From Aeromonas hydrophila subsp. hydrophila ATCC 7966 (GTDB taxonomy: Bacteria; Pseudomonadota; Gammaproteobacteria; Enterobacterales; Aeromonadaceae): 64,000 bases of DNA. The DNA is taken from positions 868,501-932,500 of the forward strand of contig NC_008570.1 in assembly GCF_000014805.1 (NCBI RefSeq). The letters are read 5' to 3'. The first letter of the stretch is position 1, and every line of letters begins with the position of its first letter. Position numbers and translations under genes: made by a program. Below the pieces are notes generated by a model. The model saw only the letters and a list, made by a program, of their open reading frames with translations, did not search any database and was not told the DNA's origin. Positions 24,607 to 33,226 of this stretch are shown here, in pieces.

Positions 24607-26394
24607 ATGGCAGGCAGGATCCCACAATCCTTCATCGATGATCTGCTCGTACGCACCGATATCGTCGAGTTGATCGACTCGCGGGTGCGGCTGAAGAAAG
24701 CCGGTAAGAACTACCAGGCTTGCTGCCCTTTTCATAATGAAAAAAGCCCCTCTTTTACTGTCAGTCAGGAGAAGCAGTTCTATCACTGCTTCGGTTGCGG
24801 TGCTCACGGCAATGCCATCGGCTTTGTCATGGAGTATGACGGGCTCGAATTTCCCGATGCCATTGAGGAGCTTGCCAGCCTGCATGGTATGCAGGTTCCC
24901 CGTGAGCAGACTGCAGGTGGGGCTAGCAGCAGCCAACCAGCGGTCAGCAAGGATCTGTTCGAGCTGATGAACCAGATTGCCCGCTTCTACGAGAGCAATC
25001 TCAAGAACGCGCCGCAGGCGGTGGAATACCTGAAGGGACGCGGTCTGACCGGTGAAGTGGTCAAGCGCTTCAATATTGGTTATGCCCCTGCCGATTGGGA
25101 TCAGGTGCGTCGGCGCTTTGGCGCCAGCCGGGAGCACGAGCAGTTGCTCATCTCTGGCGGCATGCTGATCACTCGTGACAGCGGCCCGGGCAGCTATGAT
25201 CGCTTTCGCGATCGCATCATGTTCCCGATCCGTGACAAGCGTGGCCGGGTCATCGGTTTCGGTGGCCGGGTGCTGGGGGAGGGGACGCCCAAATATCTGA
25301 ACTCGCCGGAAACACCCATCTTCCACAAGGGACGGGAGTTGTTCGGCCTTTACGAGGTCAAGCAGGCACACAAGGATCCGCGCCGGATCCTTGTGGTAGA
25401 AGGCTATATGGATGTGGTGGCACTCGGCCAGTACGAGATCGATTATGCGGTGGCGGCGCTGGGCACCGCGACCACCAGCGACCATATCCATACCCTGTTT
25501 CGCACCACGGCCGAGGTCGTCTGTTGCTACGACGGCGACAACGCCGGTCGGGAAGCGGCCTGGCGGGCGCTTGACAACGCGCTCTCCCACCTACAGGACG
25601 GCCGTGAACTCAAGTTCGTCTTTTTGCCGGATGGCGAGGATCCCGACTCGCTGGTTCGTCAGATCGGCAAGGAGGGATTCGAAGCTCTGCTCGACAAGGC
25701 CCAGCCCTTCGCCGACTTCATGTTTGAGCGTCTCGGGCGCGATGCGGCTCTTTCCGGTGAAGCGGGCAAGTTTGAAGTGGCCAACAAGGCCGCCGAGCTG
25801 ATCCGGCGAGTCCCGGAAGGGTTCACGCGCGAGGGGTTGATCACCCGCCTCTCCAGCATGATGCGTTGGGGGGAGAACAAGCAGCGGATCGACGAACTGT
25901 TTGCCCGCAACAGTCAGCCGAAGGCCGAGGTCAACAAACCCAAGGCAGCCAAGTTGACACCGCTGCGCCGGGCGCTGGCATTGATGGTGCAGTATCCGGC
26001 GATCACGGCCGAACTGCCGGCCATGCCTGAACTGGCCGGATTGCGTCTGCAGGGCATCAGATTCCTGCTGCAGCTGCATCAACAGATCCTGACTCAGCCC
26101 GAGGTCACGACGGGCATCCTGCTGGAACACTGGCGTGGCACCAAAGAGGGAGAGATCCTAGCGCAACTGGCTATGCACGATCTATTTGAAGAGGTAAAAC
26201 TCGACCAGGAGCCGGATATTCTGGGAGAATTGCAGGATACTTTCGTCGGTTTCATCAACCTGTTCCTGAAGCAGCGCATCGAGGAATTGCAGGCCAAGGT
26301 GGCGCAGGAAGGGCTAAGCTCTGAGGAAACTCAGGAGCTGATGATGCTGATCAGAGAGGTGCAAATTGAGAAAAGAAATGAGAGTGGGGCTTGA
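24607..26394 (+). CDS. dnaG: DNA primase
   Basis: Primase of 595 residues making RNA primers at the fork. The CHC2 zinc finger (CCPFHNEKSPSF...HCFGCGAHG, about 39-65) is followed by the RNA polymerase domain with RDRIMFPIRDKRGRVIGFGGR, the TOPRIM Glu in LVVEGYMDVVALGQ and Asp residues in CYDGDNAGREAAWRAL, then a C-terminal DnaB-interacting helical domain. It sits between yqeY and rpoD. Confidence 0.97.
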   Translation: MAGRIPQSFIDDLLVRTDIVELIDSRVRLKKAGKNYQACCPFHNEKSPSFTVSQEKQFYHCFGCGAHGNAIGFVMEYDGLEFPDAIEELASLHGMQVPREQTAGGASSSQPAVSKDLFELMNQIARFYESNLKNAPQAVEYLKGRGLTGEVVKRFNIGYAPADWDQVRRRFGASREHEQLLISGGMLITRDSGPGSYDRFRDRIMFPIRDKRGRVIGFGGRVLGEGTPKYLNSPETPIFHKGRELFGLYEVKQAHKDPRRILVVEGYMDVVALGQYEIDYAVAALGTATTSDHIHTLFRTTAEVVCCYDGDNAGREAAWRALDNALSHLQDGRELKFVFLPDGEDPDSLVRQIGKEGFEALLDKAQPFADFMFERLGRDAALSGEAGKFEVANKAAELIRRVPEGFTREGLITRLSSMMRWGENKQRIDELFARNSQPKAEVNKPKAAKLTPLRRALALMVQYPAITAELPAMPELAGLRLQGIRFLLQLHQQILTQPEVTTGILLEHWRGTKEGEILAQLAMHDLFEEVKLDQEPDILGELQDTFVGFINLFLKQRIEELQAKVAQEGLSSEETQELMMLIREVQIEKRNESGA

Positions 26395-26519
26395 TATTTG
26401 AGTGATTAACCCCAATATGAATACCGTTGCCCGAATCGACGGGATTAAAAGCAAACATTTTATAACCGCCTGGCCCCGACAATACTGCGGGCAGGGGTTT
26501 CTCATGACCGACGCCGCAA

Positions 26520-26544
26520 CCAGACATAGCATGTCTGGCGGTTT
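26520..26544 (+). terminator. hairpin between dnaG and rpoD
   Basis: CCAGACAT-AGC-ATGTCTGG, a perfect 8-bp stem followed by CGGTTTT, in the 222-bp dnaG-rpoD gap. It is likely a weak terminator or attenuator, in the position of the E. coli T2 region. Confidence 0.55.
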
Positions 26545-26616
26545 TCTATTAGAATTGGCTATTTGCGCAGCAGCGCACTGTACGCGCAACCTAGCAACAC
26601 CAACCGGATGAGTTCT

Positions 26617-28473
26617 ATGGAGCAAACCCCGCAGTCTCAGCTTAAACTCCTCGTTGCCAAAGGTAAAGAACAGGGCTACCTGACCTATGCCGAGGTGAAC
26701 GATCACCTCCCGCAAGACATTGTCGACTCTGACCAGATCGAAGACATCATCCAGATGATCAACGACATGGGCATTCAAGTGGTGGAAAACGCCCCGGATG
26801 CCGATGACCTTATCATGGCTGAAGGTGGTACCGCCGATGAGGACGCTGCCGAAGCAGCGGCCCAGGCACTGGCATCTGTTGAATCCGAGATTGGTCGTAC
26901 GACCGATCCCGTCCGCATGTACATGCGGGAAATGGGTACCGTCGAACTGTTGACTCGCGAAGGCGAAATCGACATCGCCAAGCGCATCGAAGACGGTATC
27001 AACCAGGTACAGAGTTCCGTCGCCGAGTACCCGGAAGCGATTACCTATCTGCTTGAGCAATACGACAAATACGAAGCGGAACAGCTGCGTCTGTCCGACA
27101 TCATTTCCGGCTTCATCGATCCCAACGAGACCGACGACGTCGCACCGACCGCCACTCACATCGGCTCCGAGCTCAGCGAAGAAGATCTGGCTGACGAAGA
27201 CGAAGACGAAGATGAAGACGAAGACGGTGATGGTGATGACTCCGACGATGATGGTGACGGTGGTCCGGACCCGGAAGTCGCTCGCGAGAAGTTCGGTGAT
27301 CTGCGCGCCCAGTACGAAGTAACTCGTCTCTCCATTCAGCAGAATGGTCGTGCGCACGAAGATACTCAGGCTGCGATTGCCCAGCTGGCCGATGTATTCC
27401 GTCAATTCCGCCTGATGCCCAAGCAGTTCGATCGCCTGGTCAACAACATGCGCGAGATGATGGAGCGAGTCCGCGTGCAGGAACGCATCATCATGAAACT
27501 CTGCGTTGAGCAGGCCAAGATGCCGAAGAAGACCTTCGTCGCGGCCTTCACCAACAACGAGTGCGAAACTGCCTGGTTCGAGTACCAGAAGCAGGCCGGC
27601 AAGGCCTGGTCACCGCGTCTGGTCGAGATGGACGAAGATGTGCTGCGCGCCATCGGCAAGCTTCAGCAGATCGAGGAAGAGACCGGTCTGTCCATCGCCC
27701 AGATCAAGGACATCAACCGTCGCATGAGCATCGGTGAGGCCAAGGCCCGCCGCGCCAAGAAAGAGATGGTCGAGGCCAACCTGCGTCTGGTTATCTCCAT
27801 CGCCAAGAAGTACACCAACCGTGGTCTGCAGTTCCTGGATCTGATCCAGGAGGGCAACATCGGTCTGATGAAGGCGGTAGACAAGTTTGAATACCGTCGT
27901 GGCTACAAGTTCTCGACCTATGCGACCTGGTGGATCCGTCAGGCCATTACCCGCTCCATCGCGGATCAGGCCCGAACCATCCGTATCCCGGTACACATGA
28001 TCGAGACCATCAACAAGCTCAACCGTATCTCCCGTCAGATGCTGCAGGAGATGGGTCGTGAACCGAACCCGGAAGAGCTGGCCATGCGCATGGGCATGCC
28101 GGAAGACAAGATCCGTAAGGTATTGAAGATCGCCAAAGAGCCCATATCCATGGAGACGCCCATCGGTGATGATGAAGATTCCCACTTGGGTGACTTCATC
28201 GAAGATACCACCCTGGCTCTGCCAGCGGATGCTGCCACTAGCGAGAGCCTGCGCAACGCCACCCGCGAAGTGCTGGCCGGCCTGACCGCCCGCGAGGCCA
28301 AGGTACTGCGCATGCGCTTCGGTATCGACATGAACACTGACCACACCCTCGAGGAAGTGGGCAAGCAGTTCGACGTTACCCGTGAGCGTATTCGTCAGAT
28401 CGAAGCCAAGGCGCTGCGCAAGCTGCGCCACCCGAGCCGCTCCGAAGTACTGCGCAGTTTCCTGGACGAGTAA
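26617..28473 (+). CDS. rpoD: RNA polymerase primary sigma factor RpoD (sigma-70)
   Basis: Housekeeping sigma factor of 618 residues. Region 1.1 ([21 protein letters not shown]) sets the start at ATG 26617; an in-frame ATG at 26608 would add three residues. Region 1.2 ([17 protein letters not shown]) is followed by the non-conserved insert with a strongly acidic run of Asp/Glu at about residues 187-217, then regions 2 ([25 protein letters not shown]), 3 and 4 with the -35 HTH ([27 protein letters not shown]). Followed by a strong terminator and a tRNA gene. Confidence 0.98.
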   Translation: MEQTPQSQLKLLVAKGKEQGYLTYAEVNDHLPQDIVDSDQIEDIIQMINDMGIQVVENAPDADDLIMAEGGTADEDAAEAAAQALASVESEIGRTTDPVRMYMREMGTVELLTREGEIDIAKRIEDGINQVQSSVAEYPEAITYLLEQYDKYEAEQLRLSDIISGFIDPNETDDVAPTATHIGSELSEEDLADEDEDEDEDEDGDGDDSDDDGDGGPDPEVAREKFGDLRAQYEVTRLSIQQNGRAHEDTQAAIAQLADVFRQFRLMPKQFDRLVNNMREMMERVRVQERIIMKLCVEQAKMPKKTFVAAFTNNECETAWFEYQKQAGKAWSPRLVEMDEDVLRAIGKLQQIEEETGLSIAQIKDINRRMSIGEAKARRAKKEMVEANLRLVISIAKKYTNRGLQFLDLIQEGNIGLMKAVDKFEYRRGYKFSTYATWWIRQAITRSIADQARTIRIPVHMIETINKLNRISRQMLQEMGREPNPEELAMRMGMPEDKIRKVLKIAKEPISMETPIGDDEDSHLGDFIEDTTLALPADAATSESLRNATREVLAGLTAREAKVLRMRFGIDMNTDHTLEEVGKQFDVTRERIRQIEAKALRKLRHPSRSEVLRSFLDE

Positions 28474-28506
28474 TTCCGGGCGGGTCCAACCCGTAACCGC
28501 TGCCAA

Positions 28507-28534
28507 AAAGCCCCGCCATGCGGGGCTTTGTTTT
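28507..28534 (+). terminator. rpoD terminator
   Basis: AAAGCCCCGC-CAT-GCGGGGCTTT followed by GTTTTA, 33 nt after the rpoD stop. Confidence 0.92.
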
Positions 28535-28616
28535 ATCCGTGGCGACGGCGTCGTGAAGATGAGTCACGGAACCGCTTGAATATGGATGAAATCTCGCCAA
28601 GTGGTTGATATGCCTA

Positions 28617-28645
28617 TGGACGGGGTATTCGCCATCCCCTATAAT
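28617..28645 (+). promoter_or_regulatory. tRNA-Ile2 promoter
   Basis: TGGACG, a 17-bp spacer and a perfect TATAAT (28640-28645). A GC-rich discriminator (CCACGCCGC) follows, as at stringently controlled stable-RNA promoters. The -10 ends 23 nt before the mature tRNA. Confidence 0.65.
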
Positions 28646-28668
28646 CCACGCCGCAAACCAGTATCAAT

Positions 28669-28745
28669 GGCCCCTTAGCTCAGTTGGTCAGAGCAGTCGA
28701 CTCATAATCGATTGGTCGTGGGTTCAAGTCCCCCAGGGGCCACCA
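28669..28745 (+). tRNA. ileX: tRNA-Ile2 (CAU anticodon, lysidine type)
   Basis: A 77-nt cloverleaf with acceptor GGCCCCT / AGGGGCC, encoded CCA, D-arm GCTC...GAGC, and anticodon loop CTCATAA (CAU). The acceptor and anticodon-stem sequences match E. coli ileX rather than elongator tRNA-Met (acceptor GGCTACG). The gene follows rpoD as ileX does in E. coli. C34 is expected to be changed to lysidine by TilS so that it reads AUA. Confidence 0.92.
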
Positions 28746-28751
28746 TTTTCA

Positions 28752-28786
28752 GACAAAGCCGCTCTCTTGAGCGGCTTTGTCGTTTC
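28752..28786 (+). terminator. tRNA terminator
   Basis: GACAAAGCCGCTC-TCTT-GAGCGGCTTTGTC, a 13-bp perfect stem followed by GTTT, just after the tRNA. Confidence 0.9.
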
Positions 28787-29131
28787 TGGCGTTCACCGGC
28801 GCTGACCTCTAGGCATGCGCTCCATAGTGCGGCCCATCGTGCGGGTCTATAGTGCAATTCAAACAGCCAGAACCGGACAAGGTTTCGCACCGAGAGGCGT
28901 TGCAAAGCCTCGCTGTGGCAGCTTTCTGCAAGAGTAAGGGGATGGCCTGATCCTCTCGCCCGAGCCTGCCGGGCAGGTTGGTCATGTGATCATGCTGTTC
29001 GGCTTGTGTGCAGTGGGCTGCTCGCGCCTTTTCTCGGCGTCGAGGGATGGCATGGTTTGAGATGAGCCTGGACATGGCGCCAGAGTATCAGCCTGCTGAG
29101 CGGCCTGTTGGAGGCGGTGGCATGACGCCAT
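28787..29131. other. 345-bp stretch without a recognised gene
   Basis: Between the tRNA terminator and the amylase terminator I see no convincing gene. Short reading frames exist on the minus strand (88 codons at most) with no recognisable domain. Two small stems, GAGGC...GCCTC and CCTGCC-G-GGCAGG, are present and are not obviously functional. Confidence 0.5.
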
Positions 29132-29163
29132 AAAAAAGGCCTCCCGCCGATGGTGGGAGGCCT
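29132..29163 (-). terminator. alpha-amylase gene terminator
   Basis: A 9-bp stem AGGCCTCCC / GGGAGGCCT with a 9-nt loop, followed on the minus strand by a T6 run, 38 nt past the amylase stop. Confidence 0.88.
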
Positions 29164-29200
29164 GGTTCAGTGCTTCAGGGTATGGTGACCGAGCGTAGCC

Positions 29201-31777
29201 TTACTGGGCGTTCAGGCTGTAGGCCAGCGTCTGGTCGTTGAAGCGCACCACATAGACACCGACCAGTGCTGTGGTGATGTCGGCGCCAGCCTGCTCGGCC
29301 ACACCGTCCCTGTTGGTGTCGCCGTAGTTCTGGGTCCAGTCGCCCTTGACGTCGAACTTGAAGCGCTGACCGCCGTTGCCATCGCCGCTACCGGTGAAGG
29401 TGACGCTGGCCTGCCAGAGGTGATCGCCTACCAGCGACATGGGGGTGGACCCCCAGTTGTTGGTGGTGCCGCGAATGTTGAGGCTGGCGAAGTTCTTCGC
29501 GTAGCCGACGCTGACCGGGGTCAGGCTGTATTGCAGGGTCTGATCGTTGAAGCGTACCCGATACTGGCCGGTAACCGAGGTCAGGATGTCACTGCCGGCC
29601 AGTTCGGCCACTCCATCCTTGTTGGTGTCACCATAGTTCTTGCTCCAGTCCCCCTTGACGTCGAACTTGAAGCGCTGGTTTGCCTGACCATTGAAAGTGA
29701 CCAGAGCCTCCCACTGGTTGTCGGCGACCAGCGTCATGGCAAGGGAGCCCCAGGCATTGGGAGTGCCGCGGAAATTCAGGGTAGGCAGCACGCTGGTGTA
29801 GGTGCCGTTGTCGTCGGTGACGGTCACGGTAGCGCTGGCACTGGCGGTCAACCCTTCCGCATCGGTCACGGTGACCGTCACGGTATAGGTACCCGGGGTA
29901 TCGAACCGGACCGTCTCCGTGGCGGCGGTGCCACCGCTGGACCAGCTGTAGCTCACCACGCCCCCGTCGTCGTGGGAGGCGGAGGCATCGAACACCACGC
30001 TCTCACCCGCCTTGACGCTGAGGGTCTTGGGAGAGAGGGCGGCCACCGGCGCCTGGTTGCTGGTGAGGGGGGTGACCGTGTAGCGCAGATCGCTTTCGTT
30101 CAGGGTGATGCGGTAGCTGCCCGCTCCGCTGACCAAGATATCCTTGCTGCTGCCCTTGTCGGCGATGCCATCCCCTTCGTTGTCGCCGTAGTTTTCGGCC
30201 CAGTTGCCGAAGACGTCGAACTTGAAGCGCTGGGCGCCGGTGGCATCACCGTTGCCGGTCAGGGTGAGGGTGGCTGACCAGACACGGTTGGCATCGACGG
30301 TCATGGGGGTGTTGCCCCAGGCATTGTGGGTACCGCGCAGGTTCATGCTGCTGAACTTGGTGCCCGGCAGGGCGGAACCACCGCAGGGGCTGGCCTTGGT
30401 GCAACCGGCGATGATGGCTGCCGCCTTCATGCCGGGCACATTCAGGCTGGCCTTGCCACTGCCGTCGACGGTGACATAGCCGCCGCTGCAGTAGTCATTG
30501 CCGCCCAAGAGGTTGCAGTACTCACCAGCCGGCAGGGCGGTCTGCAGCGAGGCCACCAGGCTGCCGCTCTCGTTGTTGATGGCGACGAAGCCCTTGTCAC
30601 CGCGGCCGAAAGCGATCTGGTTGTTGCCGTTGTCCCACCAGTTGCTGACCGGCTGGCCTTCGGTCCGGTTGTGGAACAGGGCCATGTTCATGATGGTCGG
30701 CCGGCGCTGTTCGCAGTTCCACTGGCTGTCCGTGCAAGGTGTGCTGCCCGGTGCCCCCTTGTCGGTTTCATAGGTGCTCATGTTTTCGAAGCGATAGCCC
30801 GACATCACCTGCTTCCAGCCATAGGGCCAGGCGATCATGAAGGTGTTGGCCAGATCGTAGCGAGCACCGCTCATGAAGGTGAGCATGCCGCCCCCGCCGT
30901 GGCCGCGTTCGCGGTCGTGGTTGACCACGAAGACGAAGGCCTTAGCGGAGGGGAGCAGGCCCCAGCTTTCGCCCAGCGTCTTGAGGTTCTTGATCTGGCC
31001 GTTGAAGTTGGCGGCCAGATCGGTGCCGTATTTGAAGTCGGTGACGGTATCGATGTATGTGTAGCGCCCGGGCTGGATGTCGGGAGACTCCCCGCCTGCG
31101 CCGATCACCTCCAGGTAGGCCTTGGGGCTGCCCGCCTTGTCGAGAATGGCCTTCACGTCGGTCGGGGCCATGTGCTTGGCCGCATCGATACGAAAGCCCG
31201 CCACGCCCCAGCCGAGCAGGGTCTTCATGTAGGTGGCGATCTGATCCTGCACGTAGGGAGAGCCGGTATTGAGGTCCGGCATGCCGTAGAGGGCGCCATT
31301 CCAGACGTTGTTGCTGTCACCGTAGTTGGTGATGTCGCCGCTGTGGTGGAAGTCGTTGTAGCCGAACTGGGGATACTGGTACTGCCCCGCGTTGTAGCTG
31401 CCGCCACCGGTGGCGGTGCCTGAGCCCGATGCCAGCTGGTTGAAGACGGCGTCGGCATAGACCTTGACCCCGGCTGCGTTGCAGCGGGCGATCATGCTTC
31501 TGAGTTCCGCCTCGCTACCGCCGAAGCTGTTGAAATTCTTGAAGCTGACGGGTTGATAGACGGTCCACCAAACCTGGCTGCCCTGCTTGTGCTCGGCGGG
31601 TGGGGTGATCTGGACTCCTCCGAACCCCTTGGGTCCGAGCACGGTTTCGCACTCGTTGGCGATGTCGTTGAACTTCCATTGGAACAGGTGAACCATGACC
31701 CCTTCGGCGGTGGCAGTGTGGCTGAAAGAGCCGAGTGCCGCCGTCAGCAGGGCGGTTCGAAGCAGTGTGCTGTGCAT
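29201..31777 (-). CDS. secreted modular alpha-amylase (GH13) with PKD and three starch-binding-like repeats
   Basis: Extracellular alpha-amylase of 858 residues hydrolysing alpha-1,4-glucan. Signal peptide 1-24 (cleavage ATA/E). The GH13 barrel, about 25-465, carries the nucleophile Asp in GFRIDAAKHM (about 195), the acid/base Glu in KAYLEVIG (about 221) and the third Asp in VVNHDRERGHG (about 286). C-terminal modules: repeat 1 (about 475-572, MNLRGTHNAWG), a PKD domain (about 575-657), repeat 2 (about 663-757, LNFRGTPNAWG) and repeat 3 (about 764-858, LNIRGTTNNWG). Each repeat has RFKFDVxGxWxxNYGD. Starch binding is inferred from context and resemblance. It is monocistronic. Confidence 0.92.
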   Translation of the reverse strand: MHSTLLRTALLTAALGSFSHTATAEGVMVHLFQWKFNDIANECETVLGPKGFGGVQITPPAEHKQGSQVWWTVYQPVSFKNFNSFGGSEAELRSMIARCNAAGVKVYADAVFNQLASGSGTATGGGSYNAGQYQYPQFGYNDFHHSGDITNYGDSNNVWNGALYGMPDLNTGSPYVQDQIATYMKTLLGWGVAGFRIDAAKHMAPTDVKAILDKAGSPKAYLEVIGAGGESPDIQPGRYTYIDTVTDFKYGTDLAANFNGQIKNLKTLGESWGLLPSAKAFVFVVNHDRERGHGGGGMLTFMSGARYDLANTFMIAWPYGWKQVMSGYRFENMSTYETDKGAPGSTPCTDSQWNCEQRRPTIMNMALFHNRTEGQPVSNWWDNGNNQIAFGRGDKGFVAINNESGSLVASLQTALPAGEYCNLLGGNDYCSGGYVTVDGSGKASLNVPGMKAAAIIAGCTKASPCGGSALPGTKFSSMNLRGTHNAWGNTPMTVDANRVWSATLTLTGNGDATGAQRFKFDVFGNWAENYGDNEGDGIADKGSSKDILVSGAGSYRITLNESDLRYTVTPLTSNQAPVAALSPKTLSVKAGESVVFDASASHDDGGVVSYSWSSGGTAATETVRFDTPGTYTVTVTVTDAEGLTASASATVTVTDDNGTYTSVLPTLNFRGTPNAWGSLAMTLVADNQWEALVTFNGQANQRFKFDVKGDWSKNYGDTNKDGVAELAGSDILTSVTGQYRVRFNDQTLQYSLTPVSVGYAKNFASLNIRGTTNNWGSTPMSLVGDHLWQASVTFTGSGDGNGGQRFKFDVKGDWTQNYGDTNRDGVAEQAGADITTALVGVYVVRFNDQTLAYSLNAQ

Positions 31778-31919
31778 GACGATTTTCCCTTCGATCTTGT
31801 TATTGACATATCACTGTCTTGTAGTCGAACGGACAACGAACAACCTCGTTCAGCTCAGTAGCATTCATGAAATTGAAGTGGTTGAAAATCGAACAGTCTG
31901 AATTAATTAAGAAATGTGA

Positions 31920-31935
31920 ATGAAAATGCTTTCAT
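31920..31935. promoter_or_regulatory. inverted repeat upstream of the amylase gene
   Basis: ATGAAA-ATGC-TTTCAT lies 143 bp upstream of the amylase start in an AT-rich stretch. Its form would suit a LacI-family operator, for example a maltose regulator, but there is no direct evidence. Confidence 0.3.
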
Positions 31936-32052
31936 GGCCCCTAGCGATGCAAGTGGCGAAAGAGAGAGCAAGAGCTGGGTACAGGCAGGTTGTGTGGGAT
32001 CTGGGGAGTATGAAGAGCAATGAACAGGGGCCCTGCAGGGCCCCATGAGTAT

Positions 32053-32607
32053 TCAGGCGTCGGATTCCTGCGGCAAGGCCCGGGCCTTGCCACGGCGCCT
32101 TGGCATCATACGCTTCACCAGATTGCTGCGCTGGCGCCAGGAGGTGAACAGGATGGCCAGCAGGTGCAGCGCTATCATGCCCTGCAGGGCCCAGGTACAC
32201 CAGACGTGCCAGTCGTCCGCTCCCAGCTCGAACCCCATCTCGGTATTCTGGAACCAGCCGGTGCCGGCGGTGGCCAGGATCAGCAGCCAGAGCGTCCAGA
32301 CCGCCAGCTTGCCGCTGCCGTGGTGACCGGGGGCCGGTGGCGTGCGCTCGCGCAGCTCCACCACTTGCTGGCGAAAATCTTCCCGGCTTGGGATGAGGGC
32401 TCGCAACCGGGCATGGCCCTTGGCAAACGAGAGCCCCCACGCCAGGCGCAGGCTGATCAGGGCGATGGCCAGGTAACCCAGCCGCTCGTGCCACTCCTCG
32501 CCCGTCTCGTTGAGCCAGAGGTTGCCGATACAGATGGCCGCCACACCCCAGTGGGTGAGGCGGACCAGACTATCCCAGTGGAAGGGATCAGCCTTTTTGC
32601 TTGGCAT
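32053..32607 (-). CDS. cytochrome b561-type membrane protein
   Basis: Di-heme cytochrome b family protein (prokaryotic b561 / Ni-hydrogenase-type b subunit), 184 residues with four hydrophobic helices. Candidate heme-ligand histidines are in LTHWGVAAI, WHERLGYLAIALISLRL and LQGMIALHLLAILF; the C-terminus is basic (RMMPRRRGKARAL). It overlaps the upstream cytochrome b562 gene by 20 bp and would sit in the inner membrane, probably passing electrons between quinol and the soluble periplasmic b562. The partner role is inferred from adjacency. Confidence 0.82.
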   Translation of the reverse strand: MPSKKADPFHWDSLVRLTHWGVAAICIGNLWLNETGEEWHERLGYLAIALISLRLAWGLSFAKGHARLRALIPSREDFRQQVVELRERTPPAPGHHGSGKLAVWTLWLLILATAGTGWFQNTEMGFELGADDWHVWCTWALQGMIALHLLAILFTSWRQRSNLVKRMMPRRRGKARALPQESDA

Positions 32608-32962
32608 ATTTGTGGTACTCCTTCTTCAGGTCGTTGACCTTGGCCAGGTGCTCGCGCGCCTTGGCTTCGTCACCCGCCTTGAGGGCTGCCAGGCTGGCAT
32701 CCAGTTCGGTCTGCACTTCGTTCATGCCTTCCAGGAACTTCTCTTTCTTGGCGGCTGGCATGTTCTTCTGCTTGGCGATGTCGAACTGCGCCTTCATCTC
32801 GTTGATGTATTTTTCCATGGTGGCGGCATCGTCGGCCTTGACCGCCTGCTTGTAGTTGAAGCCGATCTTCTTCATCGGCTGTTCCAGCTCACCGGCCATG
32901 GCGGGCAGGGTCATCAGGCCAAACATCAGGGGCAGCAACAGGGGGCGAACAGTTTTCAACAT
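32588..32962 (-). CDS. cybC: periplasmic cytochrome b562
   Basis: Soluble four-helix-bundle heme protein, 124 residues. Signal peptide 1-23 (LPAMA/GELEQPM). The axial heme ligands of the family are preserved: Met7 of the mature chain in GELEQPMKKIG, and the C-terminal His in KKEYHKYAKQKG (precursor residue 117). Helix length and charge pattern match E. coli CybC although overall identity is low. Co-translated with the b561-type gene downstream. Confidence 0.87.
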   Translation of the reverse strand: MLKTVRPLLLPLMFGLMTLPAMAGELEQPMKKIGFNYKQAVKADDAATMEKYINEMKAQFDIAKQKNMPAAKKEKFLEGMNEVQTELDASLAALKAGDEAKAREHLAKVNDLKKEYHKYAKQKG

Positions 32963-33203
32963 GGGATTTCCTTATTTAAACGACATGCTTATCGATTCTA
33001 TGTGGCTTCTTATGAACCCTTGTTTGGATTCATCACAGGCATGATGCCATGACAGTGCGTGAACTGTTTGTGAATATTGCTGTTTTTTGTCACAAAGGGT
33101 AACGGGGAAGGGGGAGATGTAAGGGAGTTGCTGAATCAAGCGAACCAGGCCATTCGAGCCATCTGCCGGGCTGCGCGACCGCGAGATAACGCCGGATAAA
33201 GAG

Positions 33204-33221
33204 AGGGCCCTTGCGGGCCCT
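33204..33221 (-). terminator. purD terminator
   Basis: AGGGCCC-TTGC-GGGCCCT with a short T-rich tail on the minus strand (CTCTTT), 6 nt past the purD stop. Confidence 0.7.
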
Positions 33222-33226
33222 GTTCA

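Noticed and set aside
28669..28745. Reading the CAU-anticodon tRNA as elongator tRNA-Met
   Set aside because: Acceptor stem and neighbourhood (after rpoD) match ileX; E. coli metT-type tRNAs have a GGCTACG acceptor.
28809..29075. 88-codon minus-strand frame in the gap after tRNA-Ile2
   Set aside because: No recognisable domain, no convincing ribosome site, composition like random high-GC sequence.
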